A stretch of DNA of 5,396 nucleotides, taken from NCBI GenBank assembly GCA_902796775.1, contig CADBQK010000155.1, positions 1 to 5,396 of the forward strand, in the 5' to 3' direction. Shown here piece after piece: positions 1-5,156 of the stretch (its first letter is position 1; each line of letters opens with the position of its first letter). The position numbers and the translations under genes were made by a program. This stretch comes from an uncultured Lachnospiraceae bacterium. GTDB lineage: Bacteria; Bacillota_A; Clostridia; Lachnospirales; Lachnospiraceae. The notes below the pieces were generated by a model that was given only the letters and a program-made list of their open reading frames with translations, ran no database searches and was not told the origin of the DNA.

Positions 1-67
1 CTTCTTTCTCTGCCAGGGACTGGTTGAAAGATTTTATCAGTTTTGGCGTGGCATAATAATGGATCAT
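1..67 (-). CDS. Possible N-terminus of a divergent gene, cut by the left window edge
   Basis: Read on the minus strand, an ATG at 67-65 opens a frame that runs without a stop to the window edge and gives 22 residues, beginning MIHYYATPKLIKSFNQSL and ending in AEKE. The residues form a plausible amphipathic helix. The pattern of an alternating hydrophobic helix followed by Lys/Glu resembles helix 1 of TetR/AcrR-type repressors (typically like 'LAESFKELLEKKPF'), and a repressor divergent from an enzyme operon would be a common arrangement. That is inference from 22 residues only. There is no clear Shine-Dalgarno sequence in the 15 bases before the ATG. The same frame is closed by a stop at 91-89 and holds no other start codon between. 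Twenty-two open codons can occur by chance, so the gene itself is uncertain. Confidence 0.45.
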   Translation of the reverse strand, partial: MIHYYATPKLIKSFNQSLAEKE

Positions 68-111
68 TGTAAATGTAAGTATGCTCGCTTAAGAAGATCC
101 TGTCTATCTGC

Positions 112-138
112 ATTATCCACAAACAAAAAAGCTATCAA
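112..138 (-). promoter_or_regulatory. Candidate sigma-A-type promoter for the minus-strand gene
   Basis: On the minus strand TTGATA (138-133; 5 of 6 to TTGACA) is followed after 15 bp by GATAAT (117-112; 5 of 6 to TATAAT). The T-rich spacer is 2 bp shorter than the optimum of 17. Transcription would start near base 105, about 40 bases before the ATG at 67. The minus-35 box shares two bases with the inverted repeat at 137-150, so a protein bound there could block it. Good hexamers are frequent in AT-rich DNA, so confidence is low. Confidence 0.3.
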
Positions 139-150
139 TTGTAAACAATT
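137..150. promoter_or_regulatory. Inverted repeat AATTGT-AA-ACAATT, possible operator
   Basis: The two 6-bp arms are perfect inverted copies separated by 2 bp, giving a compact 14-bp dyad of the size bound by a dimeric helix-turn-helix repressor. The arms do not extend outward: the flanking pair C136/A151 does not match. Its position between two divergent genes and against a candidate minus-35 box supports an operator role, but AT-rich dyads of this length also arise by chance. Confidence 0.35.
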
Positions 151-165
151 ATCTAGAAAAGATAA
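149..165. promoter_or_regulatory. Inverted repeat TTATCT-N5-AGATAA, possible second operator
   Basis: Two perfect 6-bp arms, TTATCT (149-154) and AGATAA (160-165), are separated by AGAAA. The left arm shares two bases with the dyad at 137-150, so the two repeats interlock. The centre-to-centre distance is about 13.5 bp. They could be two half-overlapping sites for one or two regulators. No match to a named operator consensus is claimed. Confidence 0.3.
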
Positions 166-280
166 GAGATGTAAATAAACATCGTTTTTTGGTTGTCGTA
201 ATACATGTCTATTCCATGTTCGTTTTGCTATTCTGAAAAAGCAGGATATTTCATTAAGAATCAAAAACACAAACGAATAA

Positions 281-286
281 AGGAGG
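281..286 (+). promoter_or_regulatory. Shine-Dalgarno AGGAGG of the carboxylesterase gene
   Basis: A perfect AGGAGG stands before two consecutive ATG codons at 289 and 292. The spacing is 2 bases to the first and 5 bases to the second, so the second ATG (292) is the better start. It also gives a clean Met-Lys-Lys signal peptide. The upstream in-frame ATG at 205 has no such site and would put a charged, Cys-containing stretch before the signal peptide. Confidence 0.85.
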
Positions 287-291
287 ACATG

Positions 292-2325
292 ATGAAAAAG
301 ATTGGAAAAATATTTGCAGTGATAATGGCTGCGGTTATGGTATTTGCGGCAAGCTCTGCACTGGCTGCTCCTGCACAGGCAGCAGATGCCGTGACGGGCG
401 TTTTCGCCAGCACCACCGGCGGAGATGTCATGGGCTATCGCTATGATGGCGTGGATACGTTTTTTGCCATTCCCTACGGAACAGCAGAACGTTTTCAGCC
501 GGCAGTTCCCGCATCCTGGGAAGGCATGTACTGCGCCAACGTAATGGGAGAGGTTTGTCCGCAGTTCAGCCATGCAACAGCGGCCAGAGACCTGTTTAAC
601 AGTTTCCCGTACAATATGATCCTGACAGAAAGCGAAAACGCCTGCCTGAATCTGAATGTATGGACACGGGAAACGGGAGGGGAAGCCACCCGCCCGGTTA
701 TCGTCTGGTTCCATGGCGGCGGATATTCTGCCGGCTCTTCTCTGATGTTCAATTTCTATTCCGGCGAGGCTATGGCCAGGGATTACGATGTGGTATTTGT
801 CAGTGTTAACCAGCGTCTGAACGCACTTGGTTACCTGGATGTTTCCGCTTACGGTGACGAATATAAACTCTCCGGCAATCTGGGACAGACGGACCTGGAG
901 CTTTCCCTGCGCTGGGTGCAGGATAATATCGCAGCTTTTGGCGGCGATCCTTCGAATGTAACCATCATAGGTCAGTCCGGTGGCGGTGGAAAAGTGACCA
1001 CTCTGATGAGCACTCCGTCTGCAAAAGGACTGTTCCAGAAAGCTGTTGCCCTTTCCGGAGGAACTGCGCAGATCACCCGGACGACGGAAGATGCCCAGGC
1101 AGACACGGCAAAGGTTGTGGAATACCTGGGGCTGGAAGGTTCTGACGAAGAGATCATCCAGGCACTGGTAGAGCTCCCGTATGAAAAGCTTCTTGAAGCC
1201 GCAACGGCAGCAGGAGTTTCCTATGGTCCTGTAGTGGATGGCGATTATATCCCCACCGGAAGTTATGAGATCTCTGCGGATATTCCGTTTATCGCGTCCA
1301 ATGTGATGGGTGAGTTTTCCACGAACTATGCGGAAGTGGTTCCGTATGCGCCTAATTATGATGTGCATATGATGCTGGCTTATATGGATGATGAAACCGT
1401 GAAGCAGCAGTATATTTCCAAATGGGGTGAAGAGTATGGCCCGCAGATCATGGAAGCATTTGCAGCAGCTTATCCCAATCATCCTCTGAAGGACGGTCTG
1501 TATCTGAATGACCGCTATGGAGGATTCGGCGCTTTCGGTATGCTGGATGCCATGGCGTCCTATGGAGGCACCTGTTACAACAGCCTTCTGGCTTATGATT
1601 ACGCAATGTATGGCGGGATCGTTCCGATCCATACGGCAAGTTCCATCCCCTTCTGGTTTGATAATGCAGAAGATATTCCGGAATTCATTGCCGGAGATGA
1701 GGAAGGCGCATTTATTATGGAACATCTGGTATCATCCGCCCTGGCAGCCTTTGCCTATACCGGTAGTCCCAGCACGGAAGAACTGGAATGGGAAGCTTAC
1801 ACACCGGAAAACGGCGCGACCATGGTATTTGACGCAGCAGAAAGCGGCATGAAATACAACTTCTTTGACAAGGAGATCTTTGATCTGATCAGCCAGGCAC
1901 CGTCGAGCTCCGGCGGATCTGCATCCGAAGATGCGGAAGCAGCAGAAGAAGCCCCCTCCGATGAAGGAGCCTCGGAAGAGGGCGAATCTCCGGAAGGCGA
2001 ATCTGCAGAGGGCGAGTCAGCAGACAGCGAGGGCGATTCCAATGCGGGCATCCCGCTGGCGGAAATTCCGGCAGAATATACGCAGACCAAAGTCTTTGAC
2101 GGAACCTATGGATTTGGTGATGCACAGATCACAGCTGCAACCAATGATGATTACAGCCGCTTCTTTTTCACCTTTGTCACCTTTGGAGAGACACAGGCTG
2201 TTGAAGGAAGTGTGGATGACGGCATCGTCATGGTGGAAAATGATCTGACCGGTTTCATGGGACTGGATGCGCAGTACATCTGGGATGATGCTGTAGCAAG
2301 CGATATTCCCTGGAGCGCAAGGTAA
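292..2325 (+). CDS. Secreted type-B carboxylesterase with acidic linker and extra C-terminal domain
   Basis: This 677-residue protein is an exported serine esterase of the carboxylesterase type-B (para-nitrobenzyl esterase/cholinesterase) family, which hydrolyses carboxylic esters. Residues 1-25 or 1-30 form a signal peptide (MKKIGKIF, hydrophobic core, then ALA-A or AQA-A), with no lipobox. The alpha/beta hydrolase domain spans about 33-535. It shows the family motif ENACLNLNVW at 115-124, the oxyanion motif HGGG at 141-144, the nucleophile elbow GQSGG with Ser229, a likely acid Glu341 in MGEFS, and His447 in IHTASSIPFWF. Cys89 (VCPQ) and Cys118 match the cysteines that form the family's first disulfide. 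The usual elbow is GESAG and the usual His motif is HG-x-E-LP, so this is a divergent member. Residues 537-585 are an acidic Ser/Glu/Gly linker with tandem repeats. Residues 586-677 form a domain I do not recognise. The substrate cannot be read from the sequence. It is probably the first gene of a three-gene operon. Confidence 0.93.
   Translation: MKKIGKIFAVIMAAVMVFAASSALAAPAQAADAVTGVFASTTGGDVMGYRYDGVDTFFAIPYGTAERFQPAVPASWEGMYCANVMGEVCPQFSHATAARDLFNSFPYNMILTESENACLNLNVWTRETGGEATRPVIVWFHGGGYSAGSSLMFNFYSGEAMARDYDVVFVSVNQRLNALGYLDVSAYGDEYKLSGNLGQTDLELSLRWVQDNIAAFGGDPSNVTIIGQSGGGGKVTTLMSTPSAKGLFQKAVALSGGTAQITRTTEDAQADTAKVVEYLGLEGSDEEIIQALVELPYEKLLEAATAAGVSYGPVVDGDYIPTGSYEISADIPFIASNVMGEFSTNYAEVVPYAPNYDVHMMLAYMDDETVKQQYISKWGEEYGPQIMEAFAAAYPNHPLKDGLYLNDRYGGFGAFGMLDAMASYGGTCYNSLLAYDYAMYGGIVPIHTASSIPFWFDNAEDIPEFIAGDEEGAFIMEHLVSSALAAFAYTGSPSTEELEWEAYTPENGATMVFDAAESGMKYNFFDKEIFDLISQAPSSSGGSASEDAEAAEEAPSDEGASEEGESPEGESAEGESADSEGDSNAGIPLAEIPAEYTQTKVFDGTYGFGDAQITAATNDDYSRFFFTFVTFGETQAVEGSVDDGIVMVENDLTGFMGLDAQYIWDDAVASDIPWSAR
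1978..2022 (+). repeat. Three tandem 15-base units encoding EGES(P/A) in the linker
   Basis: Three in-frame units encode EGESP, EGESA and EGESA (residues 563-577). They are followed by a degenerate DSEGDS. The units differ mainly at synonymous positions (gaa/gag, tct/tca). They sit in a longer acidic stretch (537-585) made almost only of Ser, Glu, Gly, Ala, Asp and Pro, typical of a flexible linker between domains of an exported enzyme. Copy number may vary between strains. Confidence 0.85.
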
Positions 2326-2341
2326 CAGATTCAGATTGGAT

Positions 2342-2369
2342 GGAGCTATGGAAGATCTTCTGTGGCTCC
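2342..2369 (+). terminator. Hairpin between the first and second genes; weak terminator or processing element
   Basis: Bases 2342-2353 pair with 2358-2369 around a GATC loop. The 12-bp stem starts with five Watson-Crick pairs (GGAGC/GCTCC), has three G-U wobble pairs in the middle, and closes with GAA/TTC. The first T-run after it is only TTTT (2371-2374), followed by GGG. It starts 16 bases after the stop codon of the first gene and ends 12 bases before the ribosome binding site of the second. A full terminator would want a longer U-tract, so partial termination or an mRNA 3'-end stabiliser is more likely. Confidence 0.5.
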
Positions 2370-2381
2370 CTTTTGGGAAAT

Positions 2382-2386
2382 AGGAG
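2382..2386 (+). promoter_or_regulatory. Shine-Dalgarno AGGAG of the two-domain esterase gene
   Basis: AGGAG lies 6 bases before the ATG at 2393. The position and the Met-Lys-Lys signal peptide that follows fix the start. The site is free of the upstream hairpin, which ends at 2369. Confidence 0.85.
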
Positions 2387-2392
2387 ATATCG

Positions 2393-4150
2393 ATGAAGAA
2401 GATCATAGCGTTTGTTATCATAGCGGTTTTATTGCTGGGGTTAGCTGTTCCGGTATGGGCACAGGACAGTGCACAGCCGGATCAGCAGTCTTTCACGGAT
2501 TATAAGGATTACCTGTGGGAGCTTTCCGAAGACATGGCAGAGGAAGATTTTTCCACCCTGGCTCTTCGCAATTATAAGTTTATTCAGTCGCTGGAATTGC
2601 TGACAGATGCGGATTCCTTTAAAACACTGTATAAGGCAAATGTACATCTGAAACAAAAAGCCGAAGGCGCGAAACAGGAATTTATCGAGGCACAGGACAA
2701 CATTATCATGAACGGCTCTGTAGAAGAGCAGGTGATCTTTCTATGGGACAGGGACAATATTCCTGCACCGGAAGGTGAGAGCATTACTGAGGAAGAGCTG
2801 GATGCAGCTCCTCTTGACGGTGTCGGCTTCGTGCCGTTCCTGATCAAACGGCTGCTGGAGGATCCTTCCCAGGCGAAAGGCAATATCATCGCCATTTCCG
2901 GAGGAGCAGGCTCCAATCGCAGCAATGCCGGAGAAGCCTATCCTGCAGTGGAGATATTCAATAACCTGGGATATAACGTATTTGTCCTGCAGTATCGGAT
3001 CGCGCCGTATTCCTGGGAGGATATGTATATGGATACCCAGCGGGCAGTCCGCATGGTCCGGTATCATGCGCAGCAGGAAAACTGGGGTGGACAGGACTGC
3101 ATCGCAGCTGTCGGATGGTCAGCGGGATCCATGTGTATTGCCGGAATGATCAACAATCTTTACGGCAGTCTGGATCCGACCGTTTATGATCCGGAATACA
3201 TTCCGGATGCCATTGATGAAGTAAACAGTGATCTGGATACGGCAATGCTGATCTATGGCGGCACCATTGATCCGGAAAGTGCCAATCCCCATATTCCATG
3301 CCTGTATCTGTGCGTGGGATCGGAGGACGCCATCTTCAGTGTGGAAGAGATCGGATCCATGTATGAGATGGCGCAGGAAAGAGGTATCCCTGCATTATTC
3401 CATGTGATCGAAGGCGTGGGACACGGATTCGGCGTCGGTGCCCCCAATCTTCCGGAGGAATGTTCCAGATGGCCGGAGGAAGCGGATCAGTTTCTGATGG
3501 AAAACCGGGGCTATGCCCTCGGAAGTACAATAGCGGAGACGGAGACCGCAGGAGAGTCTGCCGATGAACAGATCAAAGTTGTCTGCGTAGGCGACAGCAT
3601 TACAGCGGCAGGATATCCGGAGATGCTGGGGGAACTGCTTGGAGAGGACTATACGGTGGAAAATTGCGGACAGCCGGGAACCCAGATGATGTCCGGAGCA
3701 CGGTTTTCCTATATGGACCAGGATATTTATCAGGAATCCCTGGACCGTCATGCAGACTATTACATTCTGATGCTGGGATCCAACGACAGCATGGAACTTG
3801 CCGGGTGGGATCCGGAACTGTTCCGGCAGGATTACACAACCTTCCTGCAGTCTTATAAGAACCTGGAAGGCAGCAGAGTTTACGCGATGATCCCGCCCTG
3901 TGTGTTTAAGGAGGAAGGATCCCGCAACCTTTCTTCCCGGGTCGATCTGGAGGTCCTGAACGGGGAAGTCTGTCCGATGATCGAAGAGATCGCGGGGGAA
4001 CTGGATATCCCCACCATCGACCTTCATACGTTGACAGACGGACATCCGGAATGGTTTGCTGACGGCCTGCATCCCGGCCCGGAAGGCAATCAGGTAATTG
4101 CAGGATATATCTATGATACTGTTTTTGCACAGGATGCAGAGGTTCAATGA
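2393..4150 (+). CDS. Secreted two-domain esterase: alpha/beta hydrolase fused to SGNH/GDSL hydrolase
   Basis: The 585-residue product has a signal peptide (1-23, cleavage after VWA) and no anchor motif. Residues 24 to about 160 are mostly helical and unrecognised, ending in a segment (FLWDRDNIPAPEGE) that recalls the start of acetyl-xylan-esterase-like (BD-FAE type) hydrolases. The alpha/beta hydrolase domain covers about 160-375: oxyanion region SGGAG (169-173), FVLQYRIAPY, DTQRAVRMVRYHA, nucleophile elbow GWSAGS with Ser243, Asp312 in GSEDAIF, His344 in GVGHGFG. After a Thr/Glu-rich linker (about 378-394) the SGNH domain covers 395-585: GDSIT with Ser402, Gly426/Gly429 in NCGQPG, GSND with Asn464, and DGLH with Asp557 and His560. 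Both sites look intact. SGNH and BD-FAE domains are common in deacetylases and aryl esterases acting on plant polysaccharides; that role is inferred. The stop overlaps the start of the next gene. Confidence 0.93.
   Translation: MKKIIAFVIIAVLLLGLAVPVWAQDSAQPDQQSFTDYKDYLWELSEDMAEEDFSTLALRNYKFIQSLELLTDADSFKTLYKANVHLKQKAEGAKQEFIEAQDNIIMNGSVEEQVIFLWDRDNIPAPEGESITEEELDAAPLDGVGFVPFLIKRLLEDPSQAKGNIIAISGGAGSNRSNAGEAYPAVEIFNNLGYNVFVLQYRIAPYSWEDMYMDTQRAVRMVRYHAQQENWGGQDCIAAVGWSAGSMCIAGMINNLYGSLDPTVYDPEYIPDAIDEVNSDLDTAMLIYGGTIDPESANPHIPCLYLCVGSEDAIFSVEEIGSMYEMAQERGIPALFHVIEGVGHGFGVGAPNLPEECSRWPEEADQFLMENRGYALGSTIAETETAGESADEQIKVVCVGDSITAAGYPEMLGELLGEDYTVENCGQPGTQMMSGARFSYMDQDIYQESLDRHADYYILMLGSNDSMELAGWDPELFRQDYTTFLQSYKNLEGSRVYAMIPPCVFKEEGSRNLSSRVDLEVLNGEVCPMIEEIAGELDIPTIDLHTLTDGHPEWFADGLHPGPEGNQVIAGYIYDTVFAQDAEVQ
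4138..4142 (+). promoter_or_regulatory. Shine-Dalgarno AGAGG inside the second gene, for the metallo-hydrolase
   Basis: AGAGG lies in the last codons of the two-domain esterase gene. It is 4 bases before the ATG at 4147 and 10 bases before a second in-frame ATG at 4153. The 4147 start overlaps the upstream stop as ATGA, the usual arrangement for translational coupling. The start at 4153 would remove only two residues and cannot be excluded. Confidence 0.6.
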
Positions 4151-5019
4151 TCATGCCGTACTATCAACTGGCCAGAGTAAAACAGGATGTTTACCGCATT
4201 ACCAGCCCGGAAAATGTGTTCATGGAGCTGCTCATCGGATTGGATCATGCGCTGCTGATCGACACCGGATACGGATTCGGGGATCTTCGCAGCGCTGTCC
4301 GTGAGGTTACGGATAAACCGTTGTATATTGTAAACACACACGGACACGTAGATCATACCTGCGGGAATTTCCGGTTTGAGGAAAATGTGTATATTTCAGA
4401 GGATGACATGGATCTGCTCCGGAGACACAATCAGGCATCCTACCGGGAATATTCGGCAGAACTTGCGCGGCACACGATAAACTGGGAAACCGGACAGGAG
4501 TTCAACGGACTGCCGGAGGATTTTGATCCGGACCGGTACGCTGAAGGCGGTGTCGGGCATATCTGTCCATTGCGGGAAGGAATGGTATTTGATCTGGGCG
4601 GGAAAACGGTACGGGCAGTTTCCACGCCCGGACATACCCGCGGCAGCATTTCATTTTTCTATGAAGAGGAAAACTGGCTGTATGCCGGTGATGCGGCCAA
4701 TATGTTTCTGTGGCTTTTTGGCAGAGACGCCGCAGATAAGGAAACCTATATCCGGACATTGGATAAGATCCTTGCGCTGGCACCGGAGCGGATCTACGGC
4801 GGGCATGCGCCGCAGCCATTTTCCCTGGATGATGTCGCCATGTTTAAACGGGCGGCTCTGGAAGCGGATTATGACCATGGCATTCCGTTCTCAACGCCCA
4901 TCATGCCCGAATGCACCGATATCCGCGTATGCATTCTGGGGGACAAGACCATGGAAGATATCGGAAAACCGGGATTCTACGCGATTCTTCTGGATCGCTC
5001 CAGAGGAACATCATGCTGA
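4147..5019 (+). CDS. Cytoplasmic metallo-beta-lactamase-fold hydrolase
   Basis: The 290-residue protein has the complete metal-binding set of the metallo-beta-lactamase superfamily: Asp39 in LLIDTG, the THGHVDH motif with His65, His67, Asp69 and His70, His163 in STPGHTRGS, the bridging Asp182 in YAGDA, and His220 in YGGHAP. This predicts a two-metal (zinc or iron) hydrolase of the glyoxalase-II/lactonase-like branch, acting on thioesters, lactones or similar bonds. There is no signal peptide, so it should act in the cytoplasm, unlike its two neighbours. About 70 residues follow the last metal ligand (221-290); they include IRVCILGDKTMEDIG and FYAILLD, which look like two beta strands closing the fold. 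A segment of about 50 residues (90-140) with charged helices probably caps the active site. It is coupled to the preceding gene by the ATGA overlap. The superfamily is highly varied, so the substrate is unknown; a role in finishing the breakdown of a product released by the exported esterases is inference. Confidence 0.93.
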   Translation: MIMPYYQLARVKQDVYRITSPENVFMELLIGLDHALLIDTGYGFGDLRSAVREVTDKPLYIVNTHGHVDHTCGNFRFEENVYISEDDMDLLRRHNQASYREYSAELARHTINWETGQEFNGLPEDFDPDRYAEGGVGHICPLREGMVFDLGGKTVRAVSTPGHTRGSISFFYEEENWLYAGDAANMFLWLFGRDAADKETYIRTLDKILALAPERIYGGHAPQPFSLDDVAMFKRAALEADYDHGIPFSTPIMPECTDIRVCILGDKTMEDIGKPGFYAILLDRSRGTSC

Positions 5020-5051
5020 GGATGATCTGACGTCTGAAAGTGCTCCTCATC

Positions 5052-5110
5052 TTGTAAATTTGTAAAGGGGGATGGTCAAGAAGCATACTTGACCATCCCC
5101 AACTTGTAAA
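5052..5110 (+). repeat. Three TTGTAAA copies flanking a hairpin
   Basis: TTGTAAA occurs at 5052-5058, 5060-5066 and 5104-5110. Two copies stand left of the hairpin at 5068-5100 and one stands right of it. The outer two are both part of CTTGTAAA. The copies could be the footprint of an inserted element or simply low-complexity AT-rich DNA. Confidence 0.5.
5068..5100. terminator. Perfect 13-bp hairpin at the end of the operon, without a U-tract
   Basis: Bases 5068-5080 (GGGGATGGTCAAG) pair perfectly with 5088-5100 around the 7-base loop AAGCATA. The stem is GC-rich at its base. It lies 48 bases after the stop codon of the metallo-hydrolase gene and between two convergent genes, the usual place for a shared bidirectional terminator. 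However, neither strand has a T-run just after the stem: the plus strand reads AACTTGTAAAAAAC and the minus strand CTTTACAAATTT. Intrinsic termination would therefore be weak, and a role in protecting mRNA 3' ends is an alternative. Confidence 0.6.
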
Positions 5111-5156
5111 AAACATTCTCAGAATTCCTATAGATGACTTTGTCTTTAACTGACAA

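Larger units (their letters stand above)
68..291. promoter_or_regulatory. AT-rich divergent intergenic region
   Basis: This stretch is visibly richer in A and T than the genes and lies between a possible minus-strand start and the esterase operon, so it should carry the operon promoter. Two overlapping inverted repeats sit at 137-165. A smaller one, ACATG-N7-CATGT, lies at 203-219. For the plus strand I see only weak promoter candidates: TTGTAA (139-144) with GATAAG (161-166) at 16-bp spacing, which would lie inside the inverted repeats, and an extended minus-10-like TGC-TATTCT at 226-234. Neither is convincing alone. No RNA gene or riboswitch-like structure is evident. Confidence 0.6.
5020..5156. 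other. Intergenic region between convergent genes
   Basis: This 137-bp gap separates the end of the metallo-hydrolase gene from the end of the minus-strand membrane protein gene. It holds the 13-bp hairpin at 5068-5100, three TTGTAAA copies, and a small inverted repeat TTGTC-N7-GACAA at 5140-5156. I see no gene in it. Confidence 0.7.

Noticed and set aside
2..178. A plus-strand frame open from the left edge for about 58 codons, as a possible C-terminal end of an upstream gene
   Set aside because: The translation is basic and Cys-rich without hydrophobic pattern, and most of it lies in AT-rich DNA with promoter-like and inverted-repeat features. A shorter plus frame ending in a TAA near base 56 is also possible but equally unsupported.
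205..291. An upstream in-frame ATG that would extend the carboxylesterase by 29 residues
   Set aside because: There is no ribosome binding site before 205, the region is AT-rich intergenic DNA, and the extension would bury the signal peptide. The perfect AGGAGG at 281-286 points to 292.
64..1725. A 553-codon open frame on the minus strand, antisense to the carboxylesterase, whose TGA overlaps the ATG of the possible divergent gene
   Set aside because: Its translation is rich in Cys, His and Arg with no recognisable motif, while the plus strand encodes an unmistakable esterase with a signal peptide and a good ribosome binding site. Long antisense frames arise from codon bias in such genes.
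3395..4147. A 250-codon minus-strand open frame antisense to the SGNH domain
   Set aside because: It is the shadow of the SGNH coding sequence. No motif, no ribosome binding site and an odd composition.
5017..5049. TGAGGA/TCCTCA inverted repeat just after the metallo-hydrolase gene
   Set aside because: Six pairs with a loop of about 20 bases are too weak to report as a structure.
77..5090. The 9-mer AGCATACTT in the hairpin loop (5082-5090) and, inverted, before the minus-strand start (77-85)
   Set aside because: Many 9-base matches are expected by chance in a window of this size, and the flanks differ.
5104..5130. A possible terminator for the minus-strand membrane protein gene: ATTC-TGA-GAAT followed by G and six T on the minus strand
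   Set aside because: The stem has only four mostly A-T pairs, too weak for intrinsic termination, although the T-run is good.
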